Shown in pieces: positions 25,774 through 34,216 of a stretch of 64,000 nucleotides of DNA. The notes under the pieces were generated by a model. It worked only from the letters and a program-made list of their open reading frames with translations, was not told the origin of the DNA and did not search any database. Each line of letters starts with the position of its first letter. Positions within the stretch are counted from its first letter, which is position 1. The translations under genes and the position numbers were made by a program. Where the stretch lies: contig SOEU01000006.1 of NCBI GenBank assembly GCA_021646415.1, positions 109,047 to 173,046 of the forward strand, written 5' to 3'. The stretch comes from Candidatus Brocadia sp. GTDB lineage: Bacteria > Planctomycetota > Brocadiia > Brocadiales > Brocadiaceae.

Positions 25774-26766
25774 TTATATCTGTATTTCTTCAAAACCTTT
25801 TAGCCGATAATTAATCTCCCCCAATCCCTGTTCATGGGATTCCCTGATGTAGCCTACGTCCGTAGGTTGCATACCAAACAAGGAAGCTCCATAAGCGTCC
25901 GCAGCAACAGGGTCTGTACTTACGATAATGCGCCTTGCACGTTCTGCTGAATTATCAACGTCATCGAGCCGGCCCCCTGTAGGCCCGTGATTTTTAAGTA
26001 TCCGAAAGGCATCGAGTACAGTCAGGTCTATCTTAAGGAATTTATTGAGATCGGCAATCTTAGGATGTATATCAGTATGGAGACTACCACGGTCACCACC
26101 AATCATACCAAAGACATTTTTGAGCCCCATGGAGAGCCTCGATGTCCCGTGTTGTTTTGCAATGGGTACATTGATAAGCACATCCACTTCATGAGCATAT
26201 ACCATTTCTTCGTAAAAAGACCACGATTTCAAAACCTTGCCATCGGAAATTGTAAAGTCCCGGAAACGATTTCTGTCAAGATAGATTACCTCCGCACCAG
26301 CCTGGCGTGCGGCAGTAGCAATACCGCTGTTATTATAGGAAGGTTCAGGATTCGCAGAACAGGTATGATCCATGACCTTAACCCGGCTCGCCCCAACCTC
26401 CCGACATAATTCTACTAGGGCTGCCACGACATAAGGATTGGTATTGGCAGCGAATTCCGGTCTTTGATTCCAGGCAATATTGGGTTTAATAATGACCCTG
26501 TTGCCTCTGGAAACGAGTTTGTCCATACCACCCAGGGCATTCATGGCGCGCTGTACCATCTCTTTTATGATGACGGGTTCATTGGCAGTATCAGAGACAT
26601 TCCCATGTACTACGACCACGCCTGGTTTTAAGTGGTGTTCCTTGAGTTTTTTTATGGCAGGACTTCTCTTGATGGTACCCAGATAAGATAAACCATAGAT
26701 ACCAGCACCTACTGAAATACCAGTCTTTAGAAATGTTCGGCGTGAAATATTGTTGTTTTTATACAT
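25774..26766 (-). CDS. Tat-exported DUF362 protein
   Basis: A 330-residue protein. SRRTFLK at residues 8-14 plus a hydrophobic stretch is a Tat signal, so it is exported folded, probably with a bound cofactor or metal. DUF362 features include RVIIKPNIAWNQ, NTNPYVVAALVELCREVGAS, INVPIAKQHGTSRLSMGLKN and STDPVAADAYGASL. No ferredoxin cysteine motif is present. The function of the family is unknown, and some members sit next to iron-sulfur enzymes. It is convergent with korB. Confidence 0.8.
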   Translation of the reverse strand: MYKNNNISRRTFLKTGISVGAGIYGLSYLGTIKRSPAIKKLKEHHLKPGVVVVHGNVSDTANEPVIIKEMVQRAMNALGGMDKLVSRGNRVIIKPNIAWNQRPEFAANTNPYVVAALVELCREVGASRVKVMDHTCSANPEPSYNNSGIATAARQAGAEVIYLDRNRFRDFTISDGKVLKSWSFYEEMVYAHEVDVLINVPIAKQHGTSRLSMGLKNVFGMIGGDRGSLHTDIHPKIADLNKFLKIDLTVLDAFRILKNHGPTGGRLDDVDNSAERARRIIVSTDPVAADAYGASLFGMQPTDVGYIRESHEQGLGEINYRLKGFEEIQI

Positions 26767-27171
26767 AATGCAAGAAGCTTTAATGCGATAAATTCGTCGT
26801 AAAAATTTGAAAAGTGATTAGTGTTAAAATTTACAAAGTACAATTGAAAAGTAACAGATTCTGTATAAATTTTTTTTATTATCTCAAACAGTATCGTAAA
26901 AAGCCAGATTTTTTAGTTTCTTGCAAACGGGGAGCAGACGGAAATAATTGTGGAATGCCACGTTAGAATCCAGAATATAGGTGCAAACCTCTTGAATCCG
27001 ATGTTTACAATTCTGAAAAAGAATAGTGCCTTTTGTATTCTTTGCATCTATAGCATCCAGGCTGTCTTTGGAGATAGAGAATTGATGAAGTTGAATTGCG
27101 TTTTCATCATCGGGATATATCACACGGCGTATAAAAAAATATCACCGGAATTATTCATAATTAGAATTCTA
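26767..27171. other. Intergenic region before the tRNA pair
   Basis: About 400 AT-rich bases. Opposing 79-codon frames (26884-27123 minus, 26950-27189 plus) overlap each other and match no family I know. Neither has a good ribosome site. The plus-strand promoter of the tRNA genes begins at the right end of this stretch. Confidence 0.4.
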
Positions 27172-27200
27172 TTGACTCATAAAAACTGAGATGATATACT
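27172..27200 (+). promoter_or_regulatory. tRNA promoter
   Basis: TTGACT (27172-27177), 17 bases, TATACT (27195-27200) ends 14 bases before the first base of tRNA-Val. Position and spacing fit a strong sigma-70 promoter for the tRNA-Val/tRNA-Asp unit. Confidence 0.75.
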
Positions 27201-27214
27201 TTAAAGCCTGTTAT

Positions 27215-27291
27215 GGGCGATTAGCTCAATTGGCTAGAGCACTTGCCTTACAAGCAAGGGGTCATAGGTTCGAGTCCTATATCGCCCACCA
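27215..27291 (+). tRNA. tRNA-Val (anticodon TAC)
   Basis: The acceptor stem GGGCGAT pairs with ATCGCCC, followed by A and an encoded CCA end (27289-27291). The anticodon stem CTTGC/GCAAG encloses loop CTTACAA, so the anticodon is TAC. The T-arm contains GGTTCGAGTCC. Confidence 0.95.
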
Positions 27292-27329
27292 TTATTGTCA
27301 ACACAAATTGTCAATCGGCAAAAAATTTT

Positions 27330-27403
27330 GGGGCCGTAGCTCAATTGGTTAGAGTACCAGACTGTCGATCTGGATGTTGCGGGTTCGAGTCCCGTCGGCC
27401 TCG
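27330..27403 (+). tRNA. tRNA-Asp (anticodon GTC)
   Basis: The acceptor stem GGGGCCG pairs with CGGCCTC (one G-U), with discriminator G. Anticodon stem CCAGA/TCTGG encloses CTGTCGA, anticodon GTC. Unlike the neighbouring tRNA-Val, no CCA is encoded, so the end must be added by the CCA enzyme. The spacer between the two tRNAs is 38 bases, so they are probably co-transcribed. Confidence 0.95.
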
Positions 27404-27481
27404 TTTTTTATATCCTTATATGCCATGACTTAGCGTTTTTGATACCCTTAAAAAACCGCCCCCCGATGTGTCCCCGGAATT

Positions 27482-27521
27482 AAAAAAGGCTGTTAACTCT
27501 ATCAAGGATTAGGCCTTTTTT
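27482..27521 (+). terminator. Possible terminator after the tRNA pair
   Basis: AAAAAAGGC (27482-27490) and GCCTTTTTT (27513-27521) form a perfect 9-base stem ending in a T run, about 80 bases past tRNA-Asp. The 22-base loop is long. Confidence 0.5.
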
Positions 27522-27562
27522 CTTGTCTCGAAAACATACCTTGAACTTAACCTAAAAGATAA

Positions 27563-27690
27563 TTTCCATTGACTAAGTATGGACACCGTCTATTATTTTT
27601 GGTGTTTACCATAACGGATAAGATCAGGGTAATTTCTGCAAGAGAAGTGATATGAGTAAGAAGTAGAGGAAAATATATGAGCAAGCTGAA
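27563..27690 (+). pseudogene. Broken BrnT-type toxin C-terminus
   Basis: From 27563 one frame reads F-P-L-T-K-Y-G-H-R-L-L-F-L-V-F-T-I-T, then DKIRVISAR, which fits the last strands of BrnT-family ribonuclease toxins (G.R.L.VV.T..... IR.ISAR). After a frameshift near 27644 the next frame reads D-M-S-K-K-stop-R-K-I-Y-E-Q, the usual BrnT tail with one stop. A stop also precedes the fragment at 27560. The fragment runs into the start of the antitoxin gene, as in intact brnTA pairs. The toxin is therefore dead, with a frameshift, a nonsense codon and loss of its N-terminus. Confidence 0.58.
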
Positions 27691-27955
27691 AAAGATACCG
27701 AAATTTAAAACAGAAGATGAGGAACGAGAGTTTTGGTCAAAGCATGATTCTACGGAATATGTAAATTATTCAAATGCCGAAAGGACATTATTTCCAGATT
27801 TGAAACCTTCCACCAAATCAATATCAATTAGATTGCCTGAATCACTTATTGAAAGGCTAAAGGTTTTGGCAAATGAAAGAGATGTTCCATATCAATCTTT
27901 ATTAAAGATATTCCTGGCCAAACGATTAAAAAAGGAATTAGTACATAAAGAATAA
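27677..27955 (+). CDS. BrnA/CopG-type antitoxin, now orphan
   Basis: A 92-residue basic protein. The C-terminal half (KSISIRLPESLIERLKVLAN and on to YQSLLKIFLAKRL) is a ribbon-helix-helix DNA-binding domain. The N-terminal half is the toxin-facing segment with FWSKHDSTEYVNY, as in BrnA-like antitoxins (COG5304). The usual upstream BrnT partner survives only as a frameshifted remnant. The intact frame suggests it may be kept as an autoregulator or anti-addiction module, or that the toxin was lost recently. Confidence 0.8.
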   Translation: MSKLKKIPKFKTEDEEREFWSKHDSTEYVNYSNAERTLFPDLKPSTKSISIRLPESLIERLKVLANERDVPYQSLLKIFLAKRLKKELVHKE

Positions 27956-27990
27956 ACCGGGATCTTATTGTGAAGCGAATAGTGACATTT

Positions 27991-28443
27991 CTAATCCCAT
28001 TGATATACATTGTCATCATAATACAGTTCGATCTTGTGTTTGTGTTTCAACTCTTCCTGGGCCAGCATTTTGCACAGCTTTTTCATATCCGGATTATCTG
28101 AAGACTTGGCCATACTGACATAAAAGTTATAGGATTTTTGTTCCTTTTTCATGGCAACAATCAGTACATCCTGAAAACTTTTGATTTCCGAAATATCTTT
28201 ATCAACCAGGTACTCCGCTATATGAAGGTCTTGAATCTTGCCAGGTTTAAATCTTTTGATCTTGGAAGGATCAAAATTCTCCAATAATGCCTTATGTTTC
28301 AATTCTTCATCAGCAAGTTCCTTTAACCATATCCGTGACGGCTCATCTTTTACATAGTTTAATGCATCCATATAAAATTTATACGCTTTATCTTCTTGCA
28401 GTGCGGCCTGTTTAATAATTTCGTTCAAATCCATTGTTGCCAT
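27991..28443 (-). CDS. Rubrerythrin-like ferritin-fold protein
   Basis: A 150-residue protein with two helix pairs of the rubrerythrin/ferritin-like fold. Likely di-iron ligands are Glu in ALQEDKAYKFY, ELADEELKHK, AMKKEQKSYNFY and LAQEELKHKHK (two ExxH motifs). It lacks a rubredoxin domain, so electrons for peroxide reduction would have to come from a separate protein, such as the rubredoxin at 30121. It is the last gene after trxB, with a 97-base gap, so it may be in the same transcript. Confidence 0.85.
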   Translation of the reverse strand: MATMDLNEIIKQAALQEDKAYKFYMDALNYVKDEPSRIWLKELADEELKHKALLENFDPSKIKRFKPGKIQDLHIAEYLVDKDISEIKSFQDVLIVAMKKEQKSYNFYVSMAKSSDNPDMKKLCKMLAQEELKHKHKIELYYDDNVYQWD

Positions 28444-28540
28444 TAACTCCTCCTTCCACCATTTTTTAAAGTATTATCAAGAACGGACTACAGAGATCTT
28501 ACAAAGAAACTTTTATGTATATCTTTTCAAAAGATACGGT

Positions 28541-29485
28541 TTATTTTTTTGCTTTGCCCAATGCTTTTAATTCGGCGAGCTTGTGTTCGGCCGCAATGGC
28601 TGCCGTAACTCCTTCTCCTACAGCAGTTGCAATTTGCCGGTAAGAATTCTTCCGAATATCACCAACTGCGTACAACCCCTCAATAGCAGTCTCCATATGG
28701 ATGTTTGTTTCAATATGGCACCCCGCATCCACACATAACAAATTGCCTAAAAAATTAGTATTCGGTACACTTCCGATAAATATAAAAACCCCTTGACATG
28801 GGATTTCCTTTTTTTCCTTTGTCAAAACATTTTGGGCAACAACGCCTTCGACCTTTTCCTTTCCATGAATACTTTCAATTACCGTATCAAGTGTAACTTT
28901 TATTTTTGGATTTGAGAAGGCTTCATCCAGATAAATTTTTGTGGCCCTGAATTCATCCCTTCTGTGTATTATTTGTACCGTTCTGGCGTATTTCGTAAGA
29001 AAGATACCTTCGGTTATTGCAGAATCACCTCCTCCAACAACAACCACATCGTTGTCCTTAAAAAATGCCCCATCGCAGGTCGCACAATAACTAACGCCTT
29101 TACCATAAAACTCCTTTTCGCCAGGCACATCCAATTTTTTCGGGTCTGCGCCGGCAGCTAAAATGGCCACATGGGATGCATACGTATCTGTATCGGTCGT
29201 TACAACCTTTAAGCCGTTTTCTACCTCTAATTTCATGACCTCTTCATACCGAATCTCTGCACCGAACCGTTTCGCCTGTGACTCCATTCGTTGCGTTAAA
29301 TCAACGCCGCTAATAACTTCAGGAAACCCCGGATAATTCTCAATCAATTCGGTACCGACTAACTGCCCGCCTAAATATTTTTTTTCAAAGATTACGGTTT
29401 TTAGTAAAGCACGGCAGGTATATACAGCCGCCGCAAGGGCAGCTGGACCGCCTCCGACAATGATTACATCGTAGTCTTTATTCAC
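28541..29485 (-). CDS. trxB: Thioredoxin-reductase-like flavoprotein
   Basis: A 314-residue protein from a GTG at 29485, preceded by AAAAGGA. It has the FAD motif VIIVGGGPAAL (residues 7-17), GGQLVGTELIENYPGFP, the redox disulfide CATC (134-137) and the NADPH motif VVVGGGDSAITEG. It would move electrons from NAD(P)H to thioredoxin or a similar thiol protein in the cytoplasm. Its GTG overlaps the TGA of the upstream tetraheme cytochrome gene (GTGA), so the two are translationally coupled. A longer start would overlap the cytochrome by 43 bases and is less likely. Confidence 0.9.
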   Translation of the reverse strand: MNKDYDVIIVGGGPAALAAAVYTCRALLKTVIFEKKYLGGQLVGTELIENYPGFPEVISGVDLTQRMESQAKRFGAEIRYEEVMKLEVENGLKVVTTDTDTYASHVAILAAGADPKKLDVPGEKEFYGKGVSYCATCDGAFFKDNDVVVVGGGDSAITEGIFLTKYARTVQIIHRRDEFRATKIYLDEAFSNPKIKVTLDTVIESIHGKEKVEGVVAQNVLTKEKKEIPCQGVFIFIGSVPNTNFLGNLLCVDAGCHIETNIHMETAIEGLYAVGDIRKNSYRQIATAVGEGVTAAIAAEHKLAELKALGKAKK

Positions 29486-30078
29486 ATTCCTTTTAATCCT
29501 TTTATAGCATTCAAGACTTGCCATCCATAAAAATTTAAGGCAAACTGTTTTTTCTCAATATGACACTCCAAACATTGCTTTGTTCCTTCAGTAGCCCATG
29601 CACGGGTTACAAAGGCAGTTTTGGACGTTTCCCCTTTTGGGGTAAGCTTGTCCTTTCCTGCATGACAGAAATTACATTCTGTCCCCATGATTTCACAAAG
29701 CTCGAACATTTTTCTCGCCTGCTGTTCATTTGCTTTATAGCGCTTCCGATCAATATGGCAGTAGTCACATTCAACGCCCAAGGCAACAGAGGCCTTCATC
29801 ATTTCTTTTGATTTTTTCCCCTCTTCCGTAAAGACTGTTAAATCTTCATTATGGCAAAAAGCACATTCGACTCCAAAAAGGGACGTCATCCTTTTGATCT
29901 GTGCCTCTCTCTCTTCCTTCGTACCTTTGAAGTAAGGATTCGAATAAGTAACGCTCGGCGGGCTTTTCCCTACCTGGTCTGCATTCGCAAGAGCAGGGTT
30001 TTTGGGATAAAGAGATATCATACTGCAGAGAATAAATATGCCAAATTTCAAGTGCTGCTGTTGTCGCAATTTTAACAC
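29482..30078 (-). CDS. Exported tetraheme cytochrome c
   Basis: A 198-residue protein. A signal peptide (hydrophobic about 11-32) sends it out of the cytoplasm. Four CxxCH heme sites are seen: CAFCH (72-76), CDYCH (104-108), CNFCH (135-139) and CLECH (169-173). The first three follow a Met-rich helix of the form M...LGVEC, like the photosynthetic-reaction-centre cytochrome c subunit family. These Mets are likely axial ligands. It probably carries electrons in the periplasm or anammoxosome lumen. It sits between rubredoxin and trxB genes. The GTG start follows AAGGA. Confidence 0.85.
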   Translation of the reverse strand: MLKLRQQQHLKFGIFILCSMISLYPKNPALANADQVGKSPPSVTYSNPYFKGTKEEREAQIKRMTSLFGVECAFCHNEDLTVFTEEGKKSKEMMKASVALGVECDYCHIDRKRYKANEQQARKMFELCEIMGTECNFCHAGKDKLTPKGETSKTAFVTRAWATEGTKQCLECHIEKKQFALNFYGWQVLNAIKGLKGM

Positions 30079-30120
30079 AAAATTAATTCCTTAAAATTAT
30101 ATCGGTATCAAACAAGTTTT

Positions 30121-30282
30121 TTAATCGAGCTTATCAAATAAGTCTTTACTTGCACCACAGGATGGGCAAACCCAATCTTCCGGTAAATTCTCAAAGGGTG
30201 TTCCTGGTTTTATGCCATTATCTGGATCGCCCTTTTCCGGATCGTATACATAACCGCATACACGACATTCCCACTTTGACAT
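30121..30282 (-). CDS. Rubredoxin
   Basis: A 53-residue rubredoxin, [20 protein letters not shown] onwards, with the two iron-binding pairs CRVCG and CPSCG. The ATG at 30282 follows AGGAGG at ideal spacing. A longer frame beginning nine codons earlier lacks such a site. It would pass single electrons to the rubrerythrins nearby to reduce peroxide. It lies 19 bases after the zinc-ribbon gene and 42 before the cytochrome gene. Confidence 0.95.
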   Translation of the reverse strand: MSKWECRVCGYVYDPEKGDPDNGIKPGTPFENLPEDWVCPSCGASKDLFDKLD

Positions 30283-30301
30283 GATCGCCTCCTCAGCATC
30301 T

Positions 30302-30499
30302 TCATTCATAGACGATTAACTCTATCTCATAATCACACAGAGGGCAGGTAATAGAACATTGCACATCCCCGCCACAAGTGCCGCAACCCTTAACATCGAT
30401 GGTATTTGCATTTAGGTCAAAACCTTTGACTCTTTTGTGACAAAAAAGGCATGTGAAATCAATTTCCAACCCTATGATCTGTTTTCTCTTTTTTTGCAT
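30302..30499 (-). CDS. Small three-CxxC zinc-ribbon-like protein
   Basis: A 65-residue protein with three cysteine pairs: CLFCHK, CGTCGG and CPLC. A metal centre (zinc or iron) is very likely. The first motif reads CLFCH but there is no signal peptide, so it is not expected to bind heme. It is the first gene of the rubredoxin-cytochrome-trxB run. The function is unknown. No strong ribosome site precedes the ATG. Confidence 0.6.
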   Translation of the reverse strand: MQKKRKQIIGLEIDFTCLFCHKRVKGFDLNANTIDVKGCGTCGGDVQCSITCPLCDYEIELIVYE

Positions 30500-30566
30500 T
30501 TTTCATGAAAATGCACAAATATTTTACACTACTTCATATAGCGTAATCAACTATTAAAATAGAAAG

Positions 30567-30600
30567 GAAAGCGCAGAATATTTCACTATTCCGCACTTTC
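30567..30600 (-). terminator. Terminator after the first cytochrome c'-like gene
   Basis: Arms GAAAGCGCAGAATA (30567-30580) and TATTCCGCACTTTC (30587-30600) pair at 12 of 14 positions with a 6-base loop, 28 bases past the stop of the gene at 30628. The sequence is related to the hairpin at 31302-31342. Confidence 0.65.
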
Positions 30601-30627
30601 TCTTTACTTATGAGAGATGATTGAAGT

Positions 30628-31155
30628 TCAGCGGTTTTCAATGGGTATCATTTTGTCACGGATCTCTTCGTGACATTCAAAACAGGTCTTTTCAATCATG
30701 CTGGTGAATGCTTTGAAAGTTGCTTTCTGATCGCTTGTATTAGCGGCTTTTTGAATTTCCAGCGCCGATGATGCTATTCCTTTTAGGTAGACATCAAATT
30801 CTTCTCTCAGTTTAGTAATTCTCTCTTTATCATTTGGGTCTATTTTGGCCCGTTTAAACCATAAGTTTTCTCTTGCTTCAGCAGGAAAGAATGTCTTGCT
30901 TATCATATAACTTTGATCTACGATAGCGCCCGCCTCTTGCGCAACATATTTAAAACTACCTGCCAATATTCCATCGAGTATATTGTCCATCCGATTCGCT
31001 ATGTCATTCATTAACACCTTTGTAGGTTCCGTAACTTTTTCGTGGGAGAGTACCTTTTCTTCAGTTGCAATGGCTGAAGAAGTACAGATGGTATTCATTA
31101 ATCCTACCATACTCACACCAAACAAACTAGCAATTAAAAATGCTGACCTTTTCAC
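30628..31155 (-). CDS. Exported monoheme cytochrome c'-like protein (copy 1)
   Basis: A 175-residue protein with an N-terminal signal peptide (about residues 1-30) and a helical body. A single heme site CFECHEEIRD lies near the C-terminus (about residue 159), the arrangement of cytochrome c' four-helix bundles. Family members bind NO or carry electrons. It is a clear relative of the gene at 31402 (shared helix segments FPAEARENLWF and KLREEFDVYLKGI). It is flanked by its own terminator. Anammox cells make NO, so NO handling is an attractive but unproved role. Confidence 0.82.
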   Translation of the reverse strand: MKRSAFLIASLFGVSMVGLMNTICTSSAIATEEKVLSHEKVTEPTKVLMNDIANRMDNILDGILAGSFKYVAQEAGAIVDQSYMISKTFFPAEARENLWFKRAKIDPNDKERITKLREEFDVYLKGIASSALEIQKAANTSDQKATFKAFTSMIEKTCFECHEEIRDKMIPIENR

Positions 31156-31301
31156 GTTCCACCTCTTTTCTCAAAACCATTTTCAAAAATAAATTACAAA
31201 AGTTGAAAACCCTTGTCGGTATTCATACTCTTTCGTATTATACAATCATAAGCTTAAGAGACAAGAAACAATTTATCTGGAAAATGCCTTATTCCAAAAA
31301 C

Positions 31302-31342
31302 AAAAGAAAGTGCAGATTGTTTAATTATCTGCACTTTCTTTT
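31302..31342 (-). terminator. Terminator after the second cytochrome c'-like gene
   Basis: AAAAGAAAGTGCAGAT (31302-31317) and ATCTGCACTTTCTTTT (31327-31342) form a perfect 16-base stem with a 9-base loop, 59 bases past the stop at 31402. With T runs on both strands it could stop transcription in either direction. Confidence 0.82.
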
Positions 31343-31401
31343 AACTGATTTAATTTTTTCGGTTTAGAATCACCTTCACGTTCATTGATTTTCAGGAGGT
31401 T

Positions 31402-31941
31402 TTATTTCTTTACATCACGTTGTGTTCTGTGACAGTCGAAACACGCCTTTGTAAGCAAACCGCTAAAAGCCTGGTATGCTGCTTCAGTATTCTTTGCATC
31501 GGCGGCTTTTTGAATTTCCTTTACTGACGAATCTATTCTTTTCATGTAGGTATTAAATTCTTCTTTTAATTTGGTAATTTCTTCTATATTCTTTGGATCC
31601 AGATCTTTCGATCGCATATACCAATGATCAATAGCAGGGTTTCTGGGAAAGAAATTTTCGTTTATCTCACCTGCTTTTTCTGCAACAGCGGCCGCCTCCT
31701 GCTTTACATAGGGAAAATTACCCACCAAAATCCCTTCGAGCATATTATACACTCGTTTTTCAATTTCTATCATTAACCTCTTGGTAGGTAATTTAATGTC
31801 TTCGTGGGTGCCTCCTTCATGTGCGTGTGTAATAGGTTGTCCTTCTCCTGCAAAAACTTTGGTAGAATAAACAGTACTTATCGATCCCACCAGTCCTACT
31901 ATACCTGATAAGACAATGCTTAAAGATAATTTCCTTCTCAT
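31402..31941 (-). CDS. Exported monoheme cytochrome c'-like protein (copy 2)
   Basis: A 179-residue paralogue of the preceding cytochrome. It has a signal peptide, segments FFPRNPAIDHWYMRSKDLDP and KLKEEFNTYMKRIDSSVKEI, and a C-terminal heme motif CFDCHRTQRD. A His-rich segment (HAHEGGTHED) sits just after the signal cleavage area. It differs enough from copy 1 to be an old duplication. It is monocistronic with its own terminator. Confidence 0.82.
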   Translation of the reverse strand: MRRKLSLSIVLSGIVGLVGSISTVYSTKVFAGEGQPITHAHEGGTHEDIKLPTKRLMIEIEKRVYNMLEGILVGNFPYVKQEAAAVAEKAGEINENFFPRNPAIDHWYMRSKDLDPKNIEEITKLKEEFNTYMKRIDSSVKEIQKAADAKNTEAAYQAFSGLLTKACFDCHRTQRDVKK

Positions 31942-32059
31942 ATACTACTCCTTTCTTTTTTCATAAAATATAAAAACAAAAACAAATTGTAAACTATTTT
32001 TAGAGGTACCTCCTTTCTCACGCTTTTACGTAACAAGTTAAATTAGAAATTACAAATTT

Positions 32060-33481
32060 TTATGTCCCGGCCTTCCTTATACCAGGTTCAGTCATGGATA
32101 TAGGCGACAATACAAGAGTGAGCTGTTCCTGGGAAAGGAAGCCTTTTTCCAGAATGATTTCTCTTACTGATCTGCCGGTACTTGTAGATTCCTTAACAAC
32201 CTCGGATGCCTTTGAATAGCCTATAATGGGATTCAAAACAGTGACAATTCCGAGACTTCGCATGGCGTAATCCTGGCATCTTTTCTCATTCACCGTAATG
32301 CTACTGATACATTTTTCATTAAATATCTTTGCTGCATTGGTAAGGATGACGATAGAATCAAGCAATTTGTATTGGATCAAGGGCATCATGACATTAAGCT
32401 CAAATTGTCCAGCCTGGGCAGCCAGCGCTATCGATAAATCATTGCCTATAACTGAAAAACAGACCATATTCATCATTTCAGGAATAACAGGATTCACTTT
32501 CCCTGGCATGATAGAAGACCCTGGCTGGACTGCCGGAAGGTCAATCTCCGCAAATCCCGTATTTGGCCCGGAGTTCATTAATCTTAGGTCGTTAGCAATG
32601 CGAATAAGTTCCACAGACAATGTACGCATGGCACCGGAGAGCTCGACAAACGGCGAGTTACTTTGCATAGCCTCAAATCGATTCTTAGACTCCTTAATAT
32701 CCAGATTTACGATCTTTCTCAGTTTTTCAACGACCCTACCGGCATATTCCGGATGGGTATTGATTCCTGTACCTACAGCACTTCCGCCAATTCCTAATTC
32801 CTTCAACGATTCACTTGCTCTTTCTATTCCCCTGGTTGCCTTCAGTAAAGAATCCATATAGCCGGAAAATTCCTGGCCTACACGGATAGGTACGGCATCA
32901 TGAAGGTGGGTGCGGCCGGCTTTTACAACGGAATCAAAGGATTTTGCCTTCTGTTTCAAAGTCTCCACCAAGGCATATAAGTTCTTTATGAGTTTTTTAG
33001 ATAACTGCAAGGCTGCAATACGCATGGCGGTAGGATAGACGTCATTCGTCGACTGTCCAAAATTAACATGATCGTTCGGATGTACAATGGAATAATCCCC
33101 TTTTATCCCACCTAACATCTCAATCCCAATATTGGCAATAATTTCATTTACGTTCATATGATGGGATGTCCCGGCTCCTGCCTGGTACACATCCACCAAA
33201 AATTGATCCTGAAATTCGCCATTCAATATACGATCGCATGCCAGAATAATCATGTTACCAATCTTACTGTCAAGACAACCGAGTTCTACGTTAACCATGG
33301 CCGCAGCCTTTTTTATGGAAACCATAGCCATCGTGAATACAGGCAGGGATGTTTGGCCACTGATGGGGAAATTCTCAATGGCCCTGGCAGTTTGAACCCC
33401 ATAATAAGCCTCTGCAGGAACTTTCATCTCGCCCAGATAATCTTTTTCTACGCGGAATCTATCGGTCTTTTTATCGCTCAT
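32060..33481 (-). CDS. aspA: Aspartate ammonia-lyase
   Basis: A 473-residue enzyme of the fumarase/aspartase superfamily. It has the N-terminal EKDYLGEMKVPAEAYYGVQT, VNFGQSTNDVYPTAMRIAAL, AGRTHLHDAVP and the signature loop GSSIMPGKVNPVIPE (about residue 320). The AspA-type loop and length favour aspartase over fumarase. It splits aspartate to fumarate and ammonium in the cytoplasm; ammonium is the anammox substrate. It lies between the cytochrome and ferritin-like genes with its own leader of about 100 bases. Confidence 0.92.
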   Translation of the reverse strand: MSDKKTDRFRVEKDYLGEMKVPAEAYYGVQTARAIENFPISGQTSLPVFTMAMVSIKKAAAMVNVELGCLDSKIGNMIILACDRILNGEFQDQFLVDVYQAGAGTSHHMNVNEIIANIGIEMLGGIKGDYSIVHPNDHVNFGQSTNDVYPTAMRIAALQLSKKLIKNLYALVETLKQKAKSFDSVVKAGRTHLHDAVPIRVGQEFSGYMDSLLKATRGIERASESLKELGIGGSAVGTGINTHPEYAGRVVEKLRKIVNLDIKESKNRFEAMQSNSPFVELSGAMRTLSVELIRIANDLRLMNSGPNTGFAEIDLPAVQPGSSIMPGKVNPVIPEMMNMVCFSVIGNDLSIALAAQAGQFELNVMMPLIQYKLLDSIVILTNAAKIFNEKCISSITVNEKRCQDYAMRSLGIVTVLNPIIGYSKASEVVKESTSTGRSVREIILEKGFLSQEQLTLVLSPISMTEPGIRKAGT

Positions 33482-33583
33482 TATCTGATATATACCATGT
33501 CTGCCAAACTATTGAGACTTAACAAATAGCATGTTAAAATATGAAAAAGTCCATGTTTTTAACACACTACAGCCTTAGACCTC

Positions 33584-34126
33584 TTATGCTATTTTATTCA
33601 CCATATTCATCCACATATCGTAGATACGACCCTCGTTTTCGGCTTCCCAAAGTTCTGTCTTTTCCAAAAACTCGAGAGTATTCTTTAGTATGCTAAAATG
33701 TGTTTTTTCCTCTCCGGCAAGGAAACGATAGATTTCACTATCCCTTATATCACTTGCTTCCCTGGAGGCCTGTTCGTAGAATTCAATCCCTTTTTCCTCA
33801 AGTCCCATGGCAAGCTTAACAGCTTCTATGTCATTCGTATCCATAGTAACTTTTCTCTTCAACTCTTCACCCATCTTCTGAAAGATAGTAATCAATCTTT
33901 CTTTGGGGTGCACTGTATCCTTTTCTTGTATTTGATCGTTTTTCTTCCGAATAGACAACAGAGACCGGAGCCTTTTTACATGCGATTTTTCATCTTCCAC
34001 AAAGGATCTGAACATGGCCTTTCCCATAGGATGAAGGGTCTTGCTCGCCAGATCGCTATAAAATTTTATTCCATCCATTTCCATCTGGAGTGCAAGTGAT
34101 TTTATATCCTTTAAAGTCTCGCCCAT
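33584..34126 (-). CDS. Ferritin-like/rubrerythrin-family protein
   Basis: A 180-residue protein with two repeats of a helix pair. ALQMEMDGIKFYSDLA and FVEDEKSHVKRL are in the first half, and AMGLEEKGIEFYEQAS and LAGEEKTHFSILKN in the second. The Glu and ExxH pattern supports a di-iron site. There is no rubredoxin domain. It is the third gene of a run of ferritin-like genes read leftwards from 34772, with a 90-base gap to the second. Confidence 0.85.
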   Translation of the reverse strand: MGETLKDIKSLALQMEMDGIKFYSDLASKTLHPMGKAMFRSFVEDEKSHVKRLRSLLSIRKKNDQIQEKDTVHPKERLITIFQKMGEELKRKVTMDTNDIEAVKLAMGLEEKGIEFYEQASREASDIRDSEIYRFLAGEEKTHFSILKNTLEFLEKTELWEAENEGRIYDMWMNMVNKIA

Positions 34127-34216
34127 TTTATATTCCTAAGATCCATTCTTTAAACCGTATCCTAAGCCTGTCGTAATACTGTATAACTCTAAAATATCTT
34201 ATTTCAGGAACAGTCA

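Noticed and set aside
26884..27189. Opposing 79-codon frames before the tRNAs
   Set aside because: They overlap on opposite strands and share no family pattern. A PIN-like reading (TYILDSNV) was considered but the rest of a PIN domain is absent.
30302..30499. CLFCH as a heme-binding site
   Set aside because: The 65-residue protein has no signal peptide and has two further CxxC pairs, which fit a metal ribbon rather than cytochrome c.
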